A stretch of DNA of 9,413 nucleotides. It comes from Flavobacteriales bacterium (lineage in GTDB: Bacteria; Bacteroidota; Bacteroidia; Flavobacteriales; Crocinitomicaceae). Positions within the stretch are counted from its first letter, which is position 1. Each line of letters opens with the position of its first letter. The stretch lies in contig CANCEQ010000122.1 of the NCBI GenBank assembly GCA_947375085.1, positions 1 to 9,413 on the forward strand, in the 5' to 3' direction. Of this stretch, positions 1 through 7,010 are shown piece after piece. The notes beneath the pieces were generated by a model. It did no database searches. It saw nothing but the letters and a program-made list of their open reading frames with translations, and had not been told where the DNA came from. A program made the position numbers and the translations under genes.

Positions 1-46
1 CCCATAAAGTTTTAGTGTCAATTTGTTTTGCAGCGTGTTCAGCCAT
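1..46 (-). CDS. Partial CDS: probable cytochrome c oxidase subunit III (second copy), N-terminus only
   Basis: Only the first 15 codons lie in the window; the gene runs off the left edge. The visible start reads MAEHAAKQIDTKTLW from an ATG at 46-44. The function comes mainly from context: in flavobacterial genomes a cyoE/ctaB gene is commonly followed by two adjacent subunit III genes of a heme-copper oxidase, and the complete subunit III gene lies immediately upstream on the same strand. Fifteen residues alone do not prove homology. A 171-bp AT-rich spacer separates it from the upstream gene and holds a possible promoter, so this gene may be transcribed partly on its own. The start codon call is good; the product call is moderate. 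Confidence 0.55.
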   Translation of the reverse strand, partial: MAEHAAKQIDTKTLW

Positions 47-62
47 TTTAATAAATTTTGTG

Positions 63-70
63 CAAGTTTA
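63..70 (-). promoter_or_regulatory. Possible -7 box for the partial left-edge gene
   Basis: The minus strand reads TAAACTTG followed by CAC, one mismatch from the Bacteroidota sigma -7 consensus TAnnTTTG. It would place transcription start about 10 bases before the ATG at 46. No convincing TTTG -33 box was found upstream. The rest of the 47-217 spacer is very AT-rich and holds nothing else clear. Confidence 0.35.
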
Positions 71-217
71 ATGAATAAAAAGTAAAAAATGTAATAATTG
101 TACCGATAAAAATTATATGTTTTTTATAATTTTTGAATTTAAATCATTTATATTTTTTGTAATTACCTAAAAAATAGCGTGTTAAATGTAATTTATAATT
201 AATCTAATTAAGAACGA

Positions 218-1303
218 TTAGTGAATATAAAGTAAAAAGAAGAATAAATAGATCCATAGTACTCCTAAAAAGTGCCAGAATATTGCTCCTAATTTTAAAC
301 TTAAAACTCCTTCTCTTTCGAATTTACCTGATAATGAGAATATTGTCATTTTACCCATGTAGAATAAAGTGAAAATGATATGTAATAAATGTAAGAATGT
401 AATCAACCAAAGATATGATGAAGCAGTATCTGGAGATTCTAATGGTTTTGTTTGAAGATAGTCATCTAATACTTTTCCTTTGTAATACCATTCTCTGTTT
501 TTGTAGTCTAATTCTTTTCCTTTGTAGTAAACGTGAAAGTCTTTTCCTAATTTTCCTTTCATGAAGAAATCACCTCTTCCATCTCTAATGTTAACAGCTA
601 AACTTTGTAATCTTGATAAATCAACAAATTCTAATTCTGTACTGTCTGGCAACGATAATTTTCCATTGATTAAGTCAACTGGTTGTTGCTTGTAATAAAG
701 AGAAAATTCTTTTCCGTAGTTTTTATTTACAGCCAATGCTTTTTTAAATTCAATATTTTCGAATTGAGACATGAACTTTTGAACTTTTGAAAAATCTTGT
801 TCAGACATTTTCTTACCATTCAATAAGTAATCATTTCCATCTATCCCGATGAATTTTCCATTGTATTTAATTTCGTAATATCCGTAATAACGTCCTTCGT
901 CGCCAGCACTTCCGTAACGACCTTCAACCACCATTAAATCACCTCTTAAGTGACTTCCGTTTTCATTTAATTGTCCGTAACCTTTGAATTGAAAGTAAAC
1001 AAATAAACTTCCGAAGACAAAAGTCAAAACAACAAATAGTTTAGATAAGCTGTGTTTTTCTTTTTTTGAAAAAGTAATTGCTAATTGTACAAATAAACTA
1101 CTTAAAACAATGATTGCAGTACTGATCCAAAATGCAGATGGGAAAGGAAATTTGACCCAAAAAGAATCACCCATTGAAACGATATAACCAGAAGTTAACC
1201 CAGCGAATACCATAAATACACTGAAAATCCCAATGTAAACCAGGTTTTTTTTCATTTTCTCCTTTACATCTGGAGCTATTTCTTCGATAAAATCCTTTTT
1301 CAT
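218..1303 (-). CDS. Cytochrome c oxidase subunit III family protein with large inter-helix insert
   Basis: A 361-residue membrane protein, predicted to be a heme-copper oxidase subunit III that packs beside the catalytic subunit I in the inner membrane. Hydrophobic segments lie near residues 20-41, 57-78, 87-105, 294-316 and 338-359. The COX3 signatures are at the C-terminal end: HLLH at 305-308 and the FWHFLGVLW stretch around 342-350, matching the family's WHF-x-D/G-VVW helix. Between the third and fourth helices is a polar insert of about 188 residues (106-293) with several NGK or KGK motifs. Ordinary five-helix subunit III proteins are near 190-210 residues, so the insert explains the extra length. 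It starts 7 bp after cyoE, so the two are almost certainly co-transcribed. The family call is fairly sure; the insert's role is unknown. Confidence 0.82.
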   Translation of the reverse strand: MKKDFIEEIAPDVKEKMKKNLVYIGIFSVFMVFAGLTSGYIVSMGDSFWVKFPFPSAFWISTAIIVLSSLFVQLAITFSKKEKHSLSKLFVVLTFVFGSLFVYFQFKGYGQLNENGSHLRGDLMVVEGRYGSAGDEGRYYGYYEIKYNGKFIGIDGNDYLLNGKKMSEQDFSKVQKFMSQFENIEFKKALAVNKNYGKEFSLYYKQQPVDLINGKLSLPDSTELEFVDLSRLQSLAVNIRDGRGDFFMKGKLGKDFHVYYKGKELDYKNREWYYKGKVLDDYLQTKPLESPDTASSYLWLITFLHLLHIIFTLFYMGKMTIFSLSGKFEREGVLSLKLGAIFWHFLGVLWIYLFFFLLYIH

Positions 1304-1310
1304 ACTTTTA

Positions 1311-2183
1311 TTATTTTGGAATGGCGCCTTCTATTTTATCGAAAACGTATAAAAATTGAATGATCGGTAGGTAGAAAAAAGAAGCAAACATTAATTTTCG
1401 TGCGTCTTTATCGTCACACGTCATTAATAATTTATACGATTGTAAAAAGAACAATAAACCAATTATTGTAGCAATAATTAAAGAGGTAATTCCTGTCCAT
1501 CCCAATAACCAAGGCAAAAGACTGAAAGGAATAAGAACAAATGAATAAATCGCAATTTGATAAGCTGAATTTTTAGACTTCCCTAGTTTAGATGGAAGTA
1601 AAGCAAATCCTCCTGCTTTGTAATCGTCAAAAACCACCCATGCAATTGCCCAGAAATGAGGGAATTGCCAAATGAATTGAACAAAAAATAAAACTCCTGC
1701 TACGACATCAAATTTTCCAGATGCTGCAACAGCTCCTAACATTGGTGGAATTGCACCAGGAAAAGCACCAATGAAAACGGCCCATGGAGTAACTCTTTTC
1801 AAAGGAGTGTATAAGAAAACGTATGATATATAGGCACATACACCTAATAATGCTGAATAAAAATTGATTTGGTAAAGCATATAAGTCCCAACTACCAAAC
1901 TTATAATCACAATTAAATAAGCCTCCGTTAACGACATATTTCCTTCAGGTAAAGGTCGTTTTTCGGTACGTTTCATTAATTTATCTAAATCACGTTCCCA
2001 AATTTGATTCGATCCATTTGAAGCAGCTGTTACTAATAATCCACCTACAAGAAGTAAGAAAATTTCATAATTATCGTGACCATTTGCAAATAAATATCCT
2101 GAAAGTGCTGATATAATGACTAATGCAGATAGACGAAATTTCGTGAAAAGAATATATGATTTTATTTTAGCTCCTGCTGACAT
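1311..2183 (-). CDS. cyoE/ctaB: Heme O synthase (protoheme IX farnesyltransferase)
   Basis: An integral membrane UbiA-family prenyltransferase that adds a farnesyl group to protoheme IX to make heme O, the precursor of heme A for aa3-type oxidases. From the chosen ATG it has 290 residues. The first aspartate-rich motif is visible at about residues 59-72 (NQIWERDLDKLMKR, followed by TEKRPLP). Further family landmarks are the PGAIPPMLG loop, then QFPHFWAIAW and DDYKAGGFALLP. Alternating hydrophobic segments fill the rest. The reading frame is open to a TTG at 2216, but that TTG lies immediately upstream of a good -7 promoter box (2204-2211), so transcripts from it would not include the TTG; the ATG at 2183 is preferred. 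The gene leads the respiratory block and is followed after 7 bp by the subunit III gene whose enzyme needs this heme. Confidence 0.93.
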   Translation of the reverse strand: MSAGAKIKSYILFTKFRLSALVIISALSGYLFANGHDNYEIFLLLVGGLLVTAASNGSNQIWERDLDKLMKRTEKRPLPEGNMSLTEAYLIVIISLVVGTYMLYQINFYSALLGVCAYISYVFLYTPLKRVTPWAVFIGAFPGAIPPMLGAVAASGKFDVVAGVLFFVQFIWQFPHFWAIAWVVFDDYKAGGFALLPSKLGKSKNSAYQIAIYSFVLIPFSLLPWLLGWTGITSLIIATIIGLLFFLQSYKLLMTCDDKDARKLMFASFFYLPIIQFLYVFDKIEGAIPK

Positions 2184-2203
2184 AATGATATTAAAATTCG
2201 GTG

Positions 2204-2211
2204 CAAATGTA
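2204..2211 (-). promoter_or_regulatory. -7 box of the cyoE / subunit III promoter
   Basis: The minus strand reads TACATTTG followed by CACC, an exact match to the Bacteroidota -7 consensus TAnnTTTG. It lies 20 bp before the ATG at 2183, giving an estimated 5' leader of about 15 nt. The -33 position has only a TTTT run about 22 bp upstream, so the upstream half is weak. It sits between the queA terminator and cyoE, where a new transcript is expected to begin. Confidence 0.6.
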
Positions 2212-2287
2212 ATCAATTAATTATTGATGGTGGAAAATTGGATCTTTTTTAATCGATTTAATTTATTGAATAAAAGTTTGATTTAAA

Positions 2288-2321
2288 CAAAAAATGCCTC
2301 GAATTTTCGAAGCATTTTTTT
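2288..2321 (-). terminator. Rho-independent terminator after queA
   Basis: The core reads ATGCCTCGAA, TT, TTCGAAGCAT: a 10-bp stem with one mismatch, flanked by an A run on the left (2289-2294) and a T run on the right (2315-2321). On the minus strand the hairpin is followed by TTTTTTG, so it should end queA transcripts before the cyoE promoter. The A and T runs on both sides make it formally bidirectional, but no plus-strand gene approaches it from the left. Confidence 0.8.
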
Positions 2322-2331
2322 ATGTTTTCAT

Positions 2332-2367
2332 TTCTATAGGATAGGGTTTAAACCCTATCCTATAGAA
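2332..2367. repeat. Perfect 36-bp palindrome (two 18-bp arms, no loop)
   Basis: The left arm TTCTATAGGATAGGGTTT is followed at once by its exact reverse complement, centred between 2349 and 2350. I checked all 18 pairs base by base; the next pair outward (2331/2368) fails. It lies 18 bp after the queA stop and 10 bp before the terminator stem on the transcribed strand. It has no T run of its own, so it is not itself a standard terminator. It could be a 3' stabilising RNA hairpin, a dispersed palindromic repeat or a protein-binding site. Confidence 0.9.
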
Positions 2368-2385
2368 TAAAGTTATTTGTTATTC

Positions 2386-3444
2386 TTATAAAATCAACAT
2401 AGCATCACCATATGAATAGAATCTATATTTCTCTTCTACAGCTTGTTTGTATGCTTCCACCATTAAATCGTGACCACAGAATGAAGAAATCATCATTAAC
2501 AAAGTTGATAATGGTGTATGGAAATTTGTTACCATGCAATCAGCAATACTGAAATCGTAAGGAGGGAAAATGAATTTATTTGTCCAACCGTCAAAAGGAT
2601 TTAATAATCCATCAGTTGAAACTGAAGATTCAATCGCTCTCATGCAAGTTGTACCGATCGCACACACACGTTTTTTAGAACGTTTTGCATCGTTTACAAT
2701 TTTTGCAGATTCTGGAGAAATTCTCATTTGTTCAGAATCCATTTTGTGTTTTGTTAAATCTTCTACTTCAACTGGACGGAAAGTTCCTAAACCAATGTGA
2801 AGTGTTACTTCAGCAAAATTTACACCTTTTAGTTCCAATCTTTTCAATAATTGACGAGAGAAATGCAAACCTGCAGTTGGAGCTGCAACAGCACCTTCTT
2901 CTGTAGCAAAAATAGTTTGGTATCTTTCTTCATCAGACTCTTCTACCTCACGTTTGATGTATTTTGGTATTGGAGTTTCTCCTAATTCAGTAATTTTCGC
3001 TTTGAATTCTTCGTAAGAACCATCAAAAAGGAAACGTAAAGTTCTACCTCTAGATGTTGTATTGTCAATTACCTCAGCAACTAAAGAATCATCTTCACCG
3101 AAGTATAATTTATTACCGATACGGATTTTTCTAGCAGGATCAACTAAAACGTCCCACAATAAACTTTCTCTGTTTAATTCACGCAATAAGAAAACTTCGA
3201 TTTTTGCTCCTGTTTTCTCTTTGTTCCCATACATACGTGCAGGGAAAACTTTTGTATTGTTACGAATCATTACATCACCTTCATTGAAATAATTGATGAT
3301 GTCTTTGAATAAACGGTGTTCAATTTTCCCCGTGTCACGGTGAATTACCATTAAACGTGATTCATCACGATTCTCTGTTGGGTATTCTGCAATAAGTTCT
3401 TCTGGTAAGTCAAAACTAAACTCTGAAAGTTTCATTTTTGTCAT
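2386..3444 (-). CDS. queA: tRNA preQ1(34) S-adenosylmethionine ribosyltransferase-isomerase
   Basis: QueA transfers and isomerises the ribosyl group of S-adenosylmethionine onto preQ1 at the wobble base of GUN-anticodon tRNAs, giving epoxyqueuosine in the cytoplasm. The 352-residue length is normal and the protein matches the family end to end. Landmarks are the N-terminal [12 protein letters not shown], the NNTKVFPAR segment (62-70), the conserved [14 protein letters not shown] block (182-195), [11 protein letters not shown] (215-225), [12 protein letters not shown] (306-317) and the C-terminal [13 protein letters not shown] second ATG three codons in (3435) gives the family-typical start MKLSEF, so the true start may be there. 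A -7 box lies upstream at 3487-3494. It appears to be transcribed alone and is closed by the terminator at 2288-2321. Confidence 0.97.
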   Translation of the reverse strand: MTKMKLSEFSFDLPEELIAEYPTENRDESRLMVIHRDTGKIEHRLFKDIINYFNEGDVMIRNNTKVFPARMYGNKEKTGAKIEVFLLRELNRESLLWDVLVDPARKIRIGNKLYFGEDDSLVAEVIDNTTSRGRTLRFLFDGSYEEFKAKITELGETPIPKYIKREVEESDEERYQTIFATEEGAVAAPTAGLHFSRQLLKRLELKGVNFAEVTLHIGLGTFRPVEVEDLTKHKMDSEQMRISPESAKIVNDAKRSKKRVCAIGTTCMRAIESSVSTDGLLNPFDGWTNKFIFPPYDFSIADCMVTNFHTPLSTLLMMISSFCGHDLMVEAYKQAVEEKYRFYSYGDAMLIL

Positions 3445-3486
3445 AAAACTGGATATATTACGTGTAAAAAATATTCAAAAAGAGTG

Positions 3487-3494
3487 CAAAGTTA
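3487..3494 (-). promoter_or_regulatory. -7 box of the queA promoter
   Basis: The minus strand reads TAACTTTG followed by CAC, an exact match to TAnnTTTG. It predicts a start about 40 nt before the queA ATG. A TTCG lies about 22 bp further upstream as a weak -33 candidate. The predicted leader is too short for a preQ1 riboswitch plus expression platform. Confidence 0.65.
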
Positions 3495-3535
3495 TAAAAT
3501 ATTATTAGATATTTTTCGAATGACGTAAAAGACTT

Positions 3536-6193
3536 TTATTTCCTAAAAATATATCCTGGTTGATCTTTTTTAATATCCAAAACCCAAGTGTAGTATCCAA
3601 TGAAATGCGAGTCAAAATATCCTTTGCAATGATATAGGCTTTCAGGAATGAAAATTCGATTATTGATAGGCAAACCTGGAATTGTTTTTTGTGGAGCAAT
3701 ACCATCTTGTAAACAAGGTGCGTCATGTATTGATTGATCAAAATTACTTCCGTATTGCCATACCTGTTTCCATTCCAATGGATTTATCTTTCCACTTTCT
3801 CCATTTTCAGGTGCAATGATATAATATCCGCCGAAATTAATTTTTCCTCTTAATTCTTCAACCATTCCTTGAGAATAAGCAAATCCCATACTATGAGCAA
3901 TTACAAATAAGGTATCGTTTTTAGAAAAATCTGGAATTTCATTTATGATCTGCAACAGATTTCTTCCTGCAATTCTTCCCTTGTATTTTCTTAAGTTAAA
4001 TCCTTTTTTATTCGGACGCATTTTCAATTGATTAATCGTTTTTGATTGATTAAAAATGAATTGCTTAAAAGTTGCATCTTGTATTTTATGACAAGAATGT
4101 TTTTTTGAATTTCTGCAGCGTTTTGGATACAAAGAAGAAATACTTGAAAAATTGAAAAGTGAACGGTAATTAGAAGTTTCAACTGAAAAATGCCCATCTG
4201 CATAATAGGTTTCGTTTGGATTTAATCTTTTTTGAAACAATAAATTGATTTCTCTCCAAGGTCTCCAATAATCAAATCGATCGAAATCGTAGATGTAGTT
4301 TTTTGAATTAGAATATTCAAATCCATTGTTTTGGACGTCACTGAAATTTTCTTCAAAAGTTCTTCCAATTGAAGTTGGACGATACCCATTTACAAAAACC
4401 AAAATTCGTTTTGGAATGTCTTCATTTTTAAATTTTGCACTTATTTCAACTCCTAAATGATTATATATTTCTTGTCTTTCAGCTCCCCCACCCGCTTTTT
4501 TATAGGTGAAAACAAGGTAATGACTAGCTGCTTTTTTATGATAATTGATCGTTTTTAAATGGATTGAATCACTACTTAGATCGTATCTTATTTTTTCAAT
4601 CTTATTATTTTCGTCGATAGTCACATTGAAATACAATACTTTTGAACGTTTTTTTACATACCACGATTTTTTTCGTTTAATTAAGATTTCTGAACATACT
4701 GTAGGGACTTCTTGATGTAAAATATTTTCATCTTTCACCAATTGTTCTTGTGCTATTGAATAAGAAAGTTTGTCTAATTCTTTTAAGGGGCCTGAAATTT
4801 GTTTGAAATAATACAATATTCGATTCGTTACCCAATAGTTTTCATAGGTTTCAAAAGCAATGAAACATAGAATGGAGAAAAATAAAACACGTCGGACAAT
4901 TTTAAAACGCCATTTTTTTCGTGCCCAAAATTGTTTTAATTTTCTTCTAATAAACCAGAGTAAAAACAAAACAATTGCAATTAAAATTAAATCTAAAATC
5001 GAAACAAAATAACCTCCCAATTTATAAAAAGGTCGAAGTAGTAAGTATTTTACCTTGAACCGATAAGAAAGGAAATTGTATTTATATGGACGTTTAATAG
5101 CCTCTAAAACCGAATTGTTTTTAAAATAAATATTTCCTTTTTTGTTTTCCTCCCAAAAATAATAGGCAACCGTACCGTTATTTGTTTTTATGTTCTCTTC
5201 ATTGTCATAACAGGAATAATAATTAGGCATTTTATGTAGACTATTCCATTGATAAAAAGCAAGATGAGTACCAAATGTAGTGTCCATTAAATTGGCTGTA
5301 CTACCCATTTTAGGACCTTTCTTCTCCCATGAAAAATCAAATGAACCGGCTCCAAAGCCTAAATTTTGTGCTAAATGGATTGAGAAAGTATCAATATTTT
5401 GATCGTATTTTATAAATCCAATCGATTTATTTTTTACCATAAAACCATTCATCAATGAATCGGTAAATCCATTGATAACAAAAAGGAAGTAGGCATTTTT
5501 ATCTGTTTTTGGATGTGCTTCGAAATATAAATCACGCAATAAACGCATTTGTCCCGAATATTCGTTGTGATGATTTAATGGTGGACTAAAAAGTGTTTGC
5601 GGCTCGAAAACTTTGGAAACAAATGGTTTACTAATTTCAACATCAAACTGAATATTTGCTTGCTGATAAATCGTGTTAATTTTCTCTTCTATCGTACTGT
5701 TTGAAAATTGAAAATCATTCAGTGGAACAATCACAATTTTTTCTCTTATCTGCTTTTTTACTTGAACAAATAGTTTTGCTACAATTTCATTTTTCCAGCT
5801 TGCTTTAACAACATAATCTGATTCTTTTGGCGGTAAATTAACGGTAAAAGTTGAATCATCTAGTTTTGAAAATGAAATGTTTTGGTCACGAACTGTTATT
5901 TTTAAATTTTTCTTAAAACCTTTTTTTCCTCCTTTGTAAACAAGTAAAACTCTGTCCCTTTCCTTATAACTAACTGATTTATGGGCGCTATAGACGGGGA
6001 AATTACCTCCTGATCTGAAAGGGTGATAATCGCCAGCCCACTCTTCGTATTCAAATGCATCAAATCCAAACTTTTGATTGGGATGTTCTTTGAAATGAAA
6101 GTTAGGAATTGTTTTTCCATTACTAGCTACTTGACTACTTAAAATATCAGTAGAAAAGACGAATAAAAAGACTAGTAATAAAAACCGTAACAT
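3536..6193 (-). CDS. Exported two-pass membrane protein: inactive zincin-like domain plus C-terminal alpha/beta-hydrolase domain
   Basis: An 885-residue protein of unknown role. Residues 1-20 look like a signal peptide, with plausible cleavage at LSS|Q. Residues about 152-320 follow the layout of a flavobacterial metallopeptidase-like domain: KIVIVPLND, INTIYQQANIQFDVE, YFLFVI, then NLMD (301-304), GTHLAFYQW (308-316). Where such proteins carry HELGHGA, this one reads QNLGFGA (276-282), so the ligands and catalytic Glu look lost. Two hydrophobic segments (about 393-415 and 434-450) enclose a strongly basic loop, which suggests that both flanking regions face the periplasm. The C-terminal domain has FVNGYRP (600-606), a nucleophile-elbow-like AHSMG with Ser768, and a candidate catalytic His863 in DSHFIGYYTW. 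Six or more cysteines fit an exported protein. It stands alone between truB and queA. Domain calls are from memory of family patterns; substrate and function are not known. Confidence 0.75.
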   Translation of the reverse strand: MLRFLLLVFLFVFSTDILSSQVASNGKTIPNFHFKEHPNQKFGFDAFEYEEWAGDYHPFRSGGNFPVYSAHKSVSYKERDRVLLVYKGGKKGFKKNLKITVRDQNISFSKLDDSTFTVNLPPKESDYVVKASWKNEIVAKLFVQVKKQIREKIVIVPLNDFQFSNSTIEEKINTIYQQANIQFDVEISKPFVSKVFEPQTLFSPPLNHHNEYSGQMRLLRDLYFEAHPKTDKNAYFLFVINGFTDSLMNGFMVKNKSIGFIKYDQNIDTFSIHLAQNLGFGAGSFDFSWEKKGPKMGSTANLMDTTFGTHLAFYQWNSLHKMPNYYSCYDNEENIKTNNGTVAYYFWEENKKGNIYFKNNSVLEAIKRPYKYNFLSYRFKVKYLLLRPFYKLGGYFVSILDLILIAIVLFLLWFIRRKLKQFWARKKWRFKIVRRVLFFSILCFIAFETYENYWVTNRILYYFKQISGPLKELDKLSYSIAQEQLVKDENILHQEVPTVCSEILIKRKKSWYVKKRSKVLYFNVTIDENNKIEKIRYDLSSDSIHLKTINYHKKAASHYLVFTYKKAGGGAERQEIYNHLGVEISAKFKNEDIPKRILVFVNGYRPTSIGRTFEENFSDVQNNGFEYSNSKNYIYDFDRFDYWRPWREINLLFQKRLNPNETYYADGHFSVETSNYRSLFNFSSISSLYPKRCRNSKKHSCHKIQDATFKQFIFNQSKTINQLKMRPNKKGFNLRKYKGRIAGRNLLQIINEIPDFSKNDTLFVIAHSMGFAYSQGMVEELRGKINFGGYYIIAPENGESGKINPLEWKQVWQYGSNFDQSIHDAPCLQDGIAPQKTIPGLPINNRIFIPESLYHCKGYFDSHFIGYYTWVLDIKKDQPGYIFRK

Positions 6194-6212
6194 TCACGAA
6201 TAGTTTATACTA

Positions 6213-6220
6213 CGAAGTTA
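6213..6220 (-). promoter_or_regulatory. Possible -7 box for the 885-residue membrane protein gene
   Basis: The minus strand reads TAACTTCG, one mismatch from TAnnTTTG, 19 bp before the ATG at 6193. That gives a predicted leader near 13 nt. Only T-rich sequence occupies the -33 region, so this is a tentative call. Confidence 0.4.
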
Positions 6221-6275
6221 AGAAACTGTTTTGATAAAAAGATAAAGAGATGTTTTTAATCGGATAGCTGATTTT

Positions 6276-6309
6276 CAATTATCCATTTAAATTATCAATT
6301 ATTAATTCT
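6276..6309. repeat. Degenerate heptamer array at the truB 3' end
   Basis: The plus strand can be read as CAATTAT, CCATTTA, AATTAT, CAATTAT, TAATTCT: five units of seven bases (one of six) resembling NAATTAT. The array runs into the last codons and stop of truB (stop at 6302-6304). AT-rich sequence can give such patterns by chance, so the call rests on the exact repeat of CAATTAT and the regular spacing. Confidence 0.5.
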
Positions 6310-7006
6310 CCTGAGGTCCTCTAATTTCTAAAATCCAATCATCCACTGATTTGGCATTTTCGATTGATAAATCTCCTGATTTTGTTCTTCTTAAAGCTGT
6401 TAAACAACCGCCTGATTGTAAGGCTTTCCCAAAATCGTATGCTATAGAACGAATATAGGTTCCTTTCGAACAAGAGATCTCAAAATCAACTTCAGGAAAT
6501 CTATCTAAGTTAACTTTGAAGTCAGAGATTGTAATGGTATTTGATTTTAAAACTACTTCTTTTCCAGCTCTTGCTAAATCATAAGCACGTTTTCCATCTA
6601 CTTGTTTTGCTGAGAAAATTGGAGGGACTTGTTGTTGTTCACCGATAAATGATTTTCTAACTTCCTCGATCAGTTCAGGTGTGATATGATTTGTTGGAAA
6701 ATCTTCGTTGTATTCAGTTTCTAAATCGTAGGATGGAGTTGTTTTACCAAGTAAAATCGTTCCTGTATAGGTTTTTTCACCGACCATTAATTCATCGATT
6801 AATTTGGTATGTTTTCCTATACAAAGAATGAGAAGTCCAGTTGCTAAAGGATCTAAGGTTCCTGCGTGGCCGACCTTAATTTTCTTTACTCCTAATGCTT
6901 GTTTTAAATTCCAACGAATTTTATTGACTACATCGAAAGATGTCCATGTATAGGGTTTGTCAACAATGATGGTACTACCTTCAGCAAAAACGTTAATGTC
7001 TTCCAT
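6302..7006 (-). CDS. truB: tRNA pseudouridine(55) synthase
   Basis: TruB converts uridine 55 in the T loop of tRNAs to pseudouridine. The catalytic motif GHAGTLDPLATG is intact, with the nucleophilic aspartate at residue 52. The VGEKTYTG strand (75-82), the substrate-loop segment VPPIFSAKQVDGKRAYDLAR (127-146) and the SKGTYIRSIAYDFG motif (180-193) follow in the family order. At 234 residues it is shorter than the roughly 300-residue proteobacterial enzyme because it stops after the catalytic core, with little or no C-terminal PUA-like domain; short forms are usual in Bacteroidota. Its start is 4 bp after the uppP stop, so the two are co-transcribed. It is the last gene of the ftsX run before a spacer without a clear terminator. 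Confidence 0.96.
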   Translation of the reverse strand: MEDINVFAEGSTIIVDKPYTWTSFDVVNKIRWNLKQALGVKKIKVGHAGTLDPLATGLLILCIGKHTKLIDELMVGEKTYTGTILLGKTTPSYDLETEYNEDFPTNHITPELIEEVRKSFIGEQQQVPPIFSAKQVDGKRAYDLARAGKEVVLKSNTITISDFKVNLDRFPEVDFEISCSKGTYIRSIAYDFGKALQSGGCLTALRRTKSGDLSIENAKSVDDWILEIRGPQEN

Positions 7007-7010
7007 TCAT

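Noticed and set aside
108..134. 10-bp inverted repeat (AAAAATTATA / TATAATTTTT) with a 7-base loop
   Set aside because: It is composed only of A-T pairs in very AT-rich DNA and lacks the GC stem of a terminator; it could be chance.
2214..2216. TTG start for cyoE giving a 301-residue protein
   Set aside because: A consensus -7 promoter box lies downstream of this codon, so the mRNA from that promoter would not contain it.
2570..3292. Three plus-strand open frames of 73-76 codons opposite queA
   Set aside because: They lie wholly inside queA, which is strongly supported end to end; their translations show no recognisable domain and they have no promoter of their own.
3445..3487. Possible preQ1 riboswitch upstream of queA
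   Set aside because: The predicted leader is about 40 nt and AT-rich, with no H-type pseudoknot or C-rich loop that I can see.
3496..3515. 7-bp A/T-only hairpin between the 885-residue gene and queA
   Set aside because: It is too weak to call a terminator and overlaps the region between the queA -33 and -7 positions.
3505..3741. A 78-codon minus-strand frame overlapping the 3' end of the 885-residue gene
   Set aside because: It is out of frame within the hydrolase domain, which has coherent motifs to the stop at 3536.
5902..6120. A 72-codon minus-strand frame within the start of the 885-residue gene
   Set aside because: It is an alternative frame of the signal-peptide-proximal region with no independent support.
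6262..6284. Hairpin GGATA...TATCC with an inner 4-bp stem after truB
   Set aside because: No T run follows it on the minus strand, and the stem is interrupted, so a terminator call is not justified.
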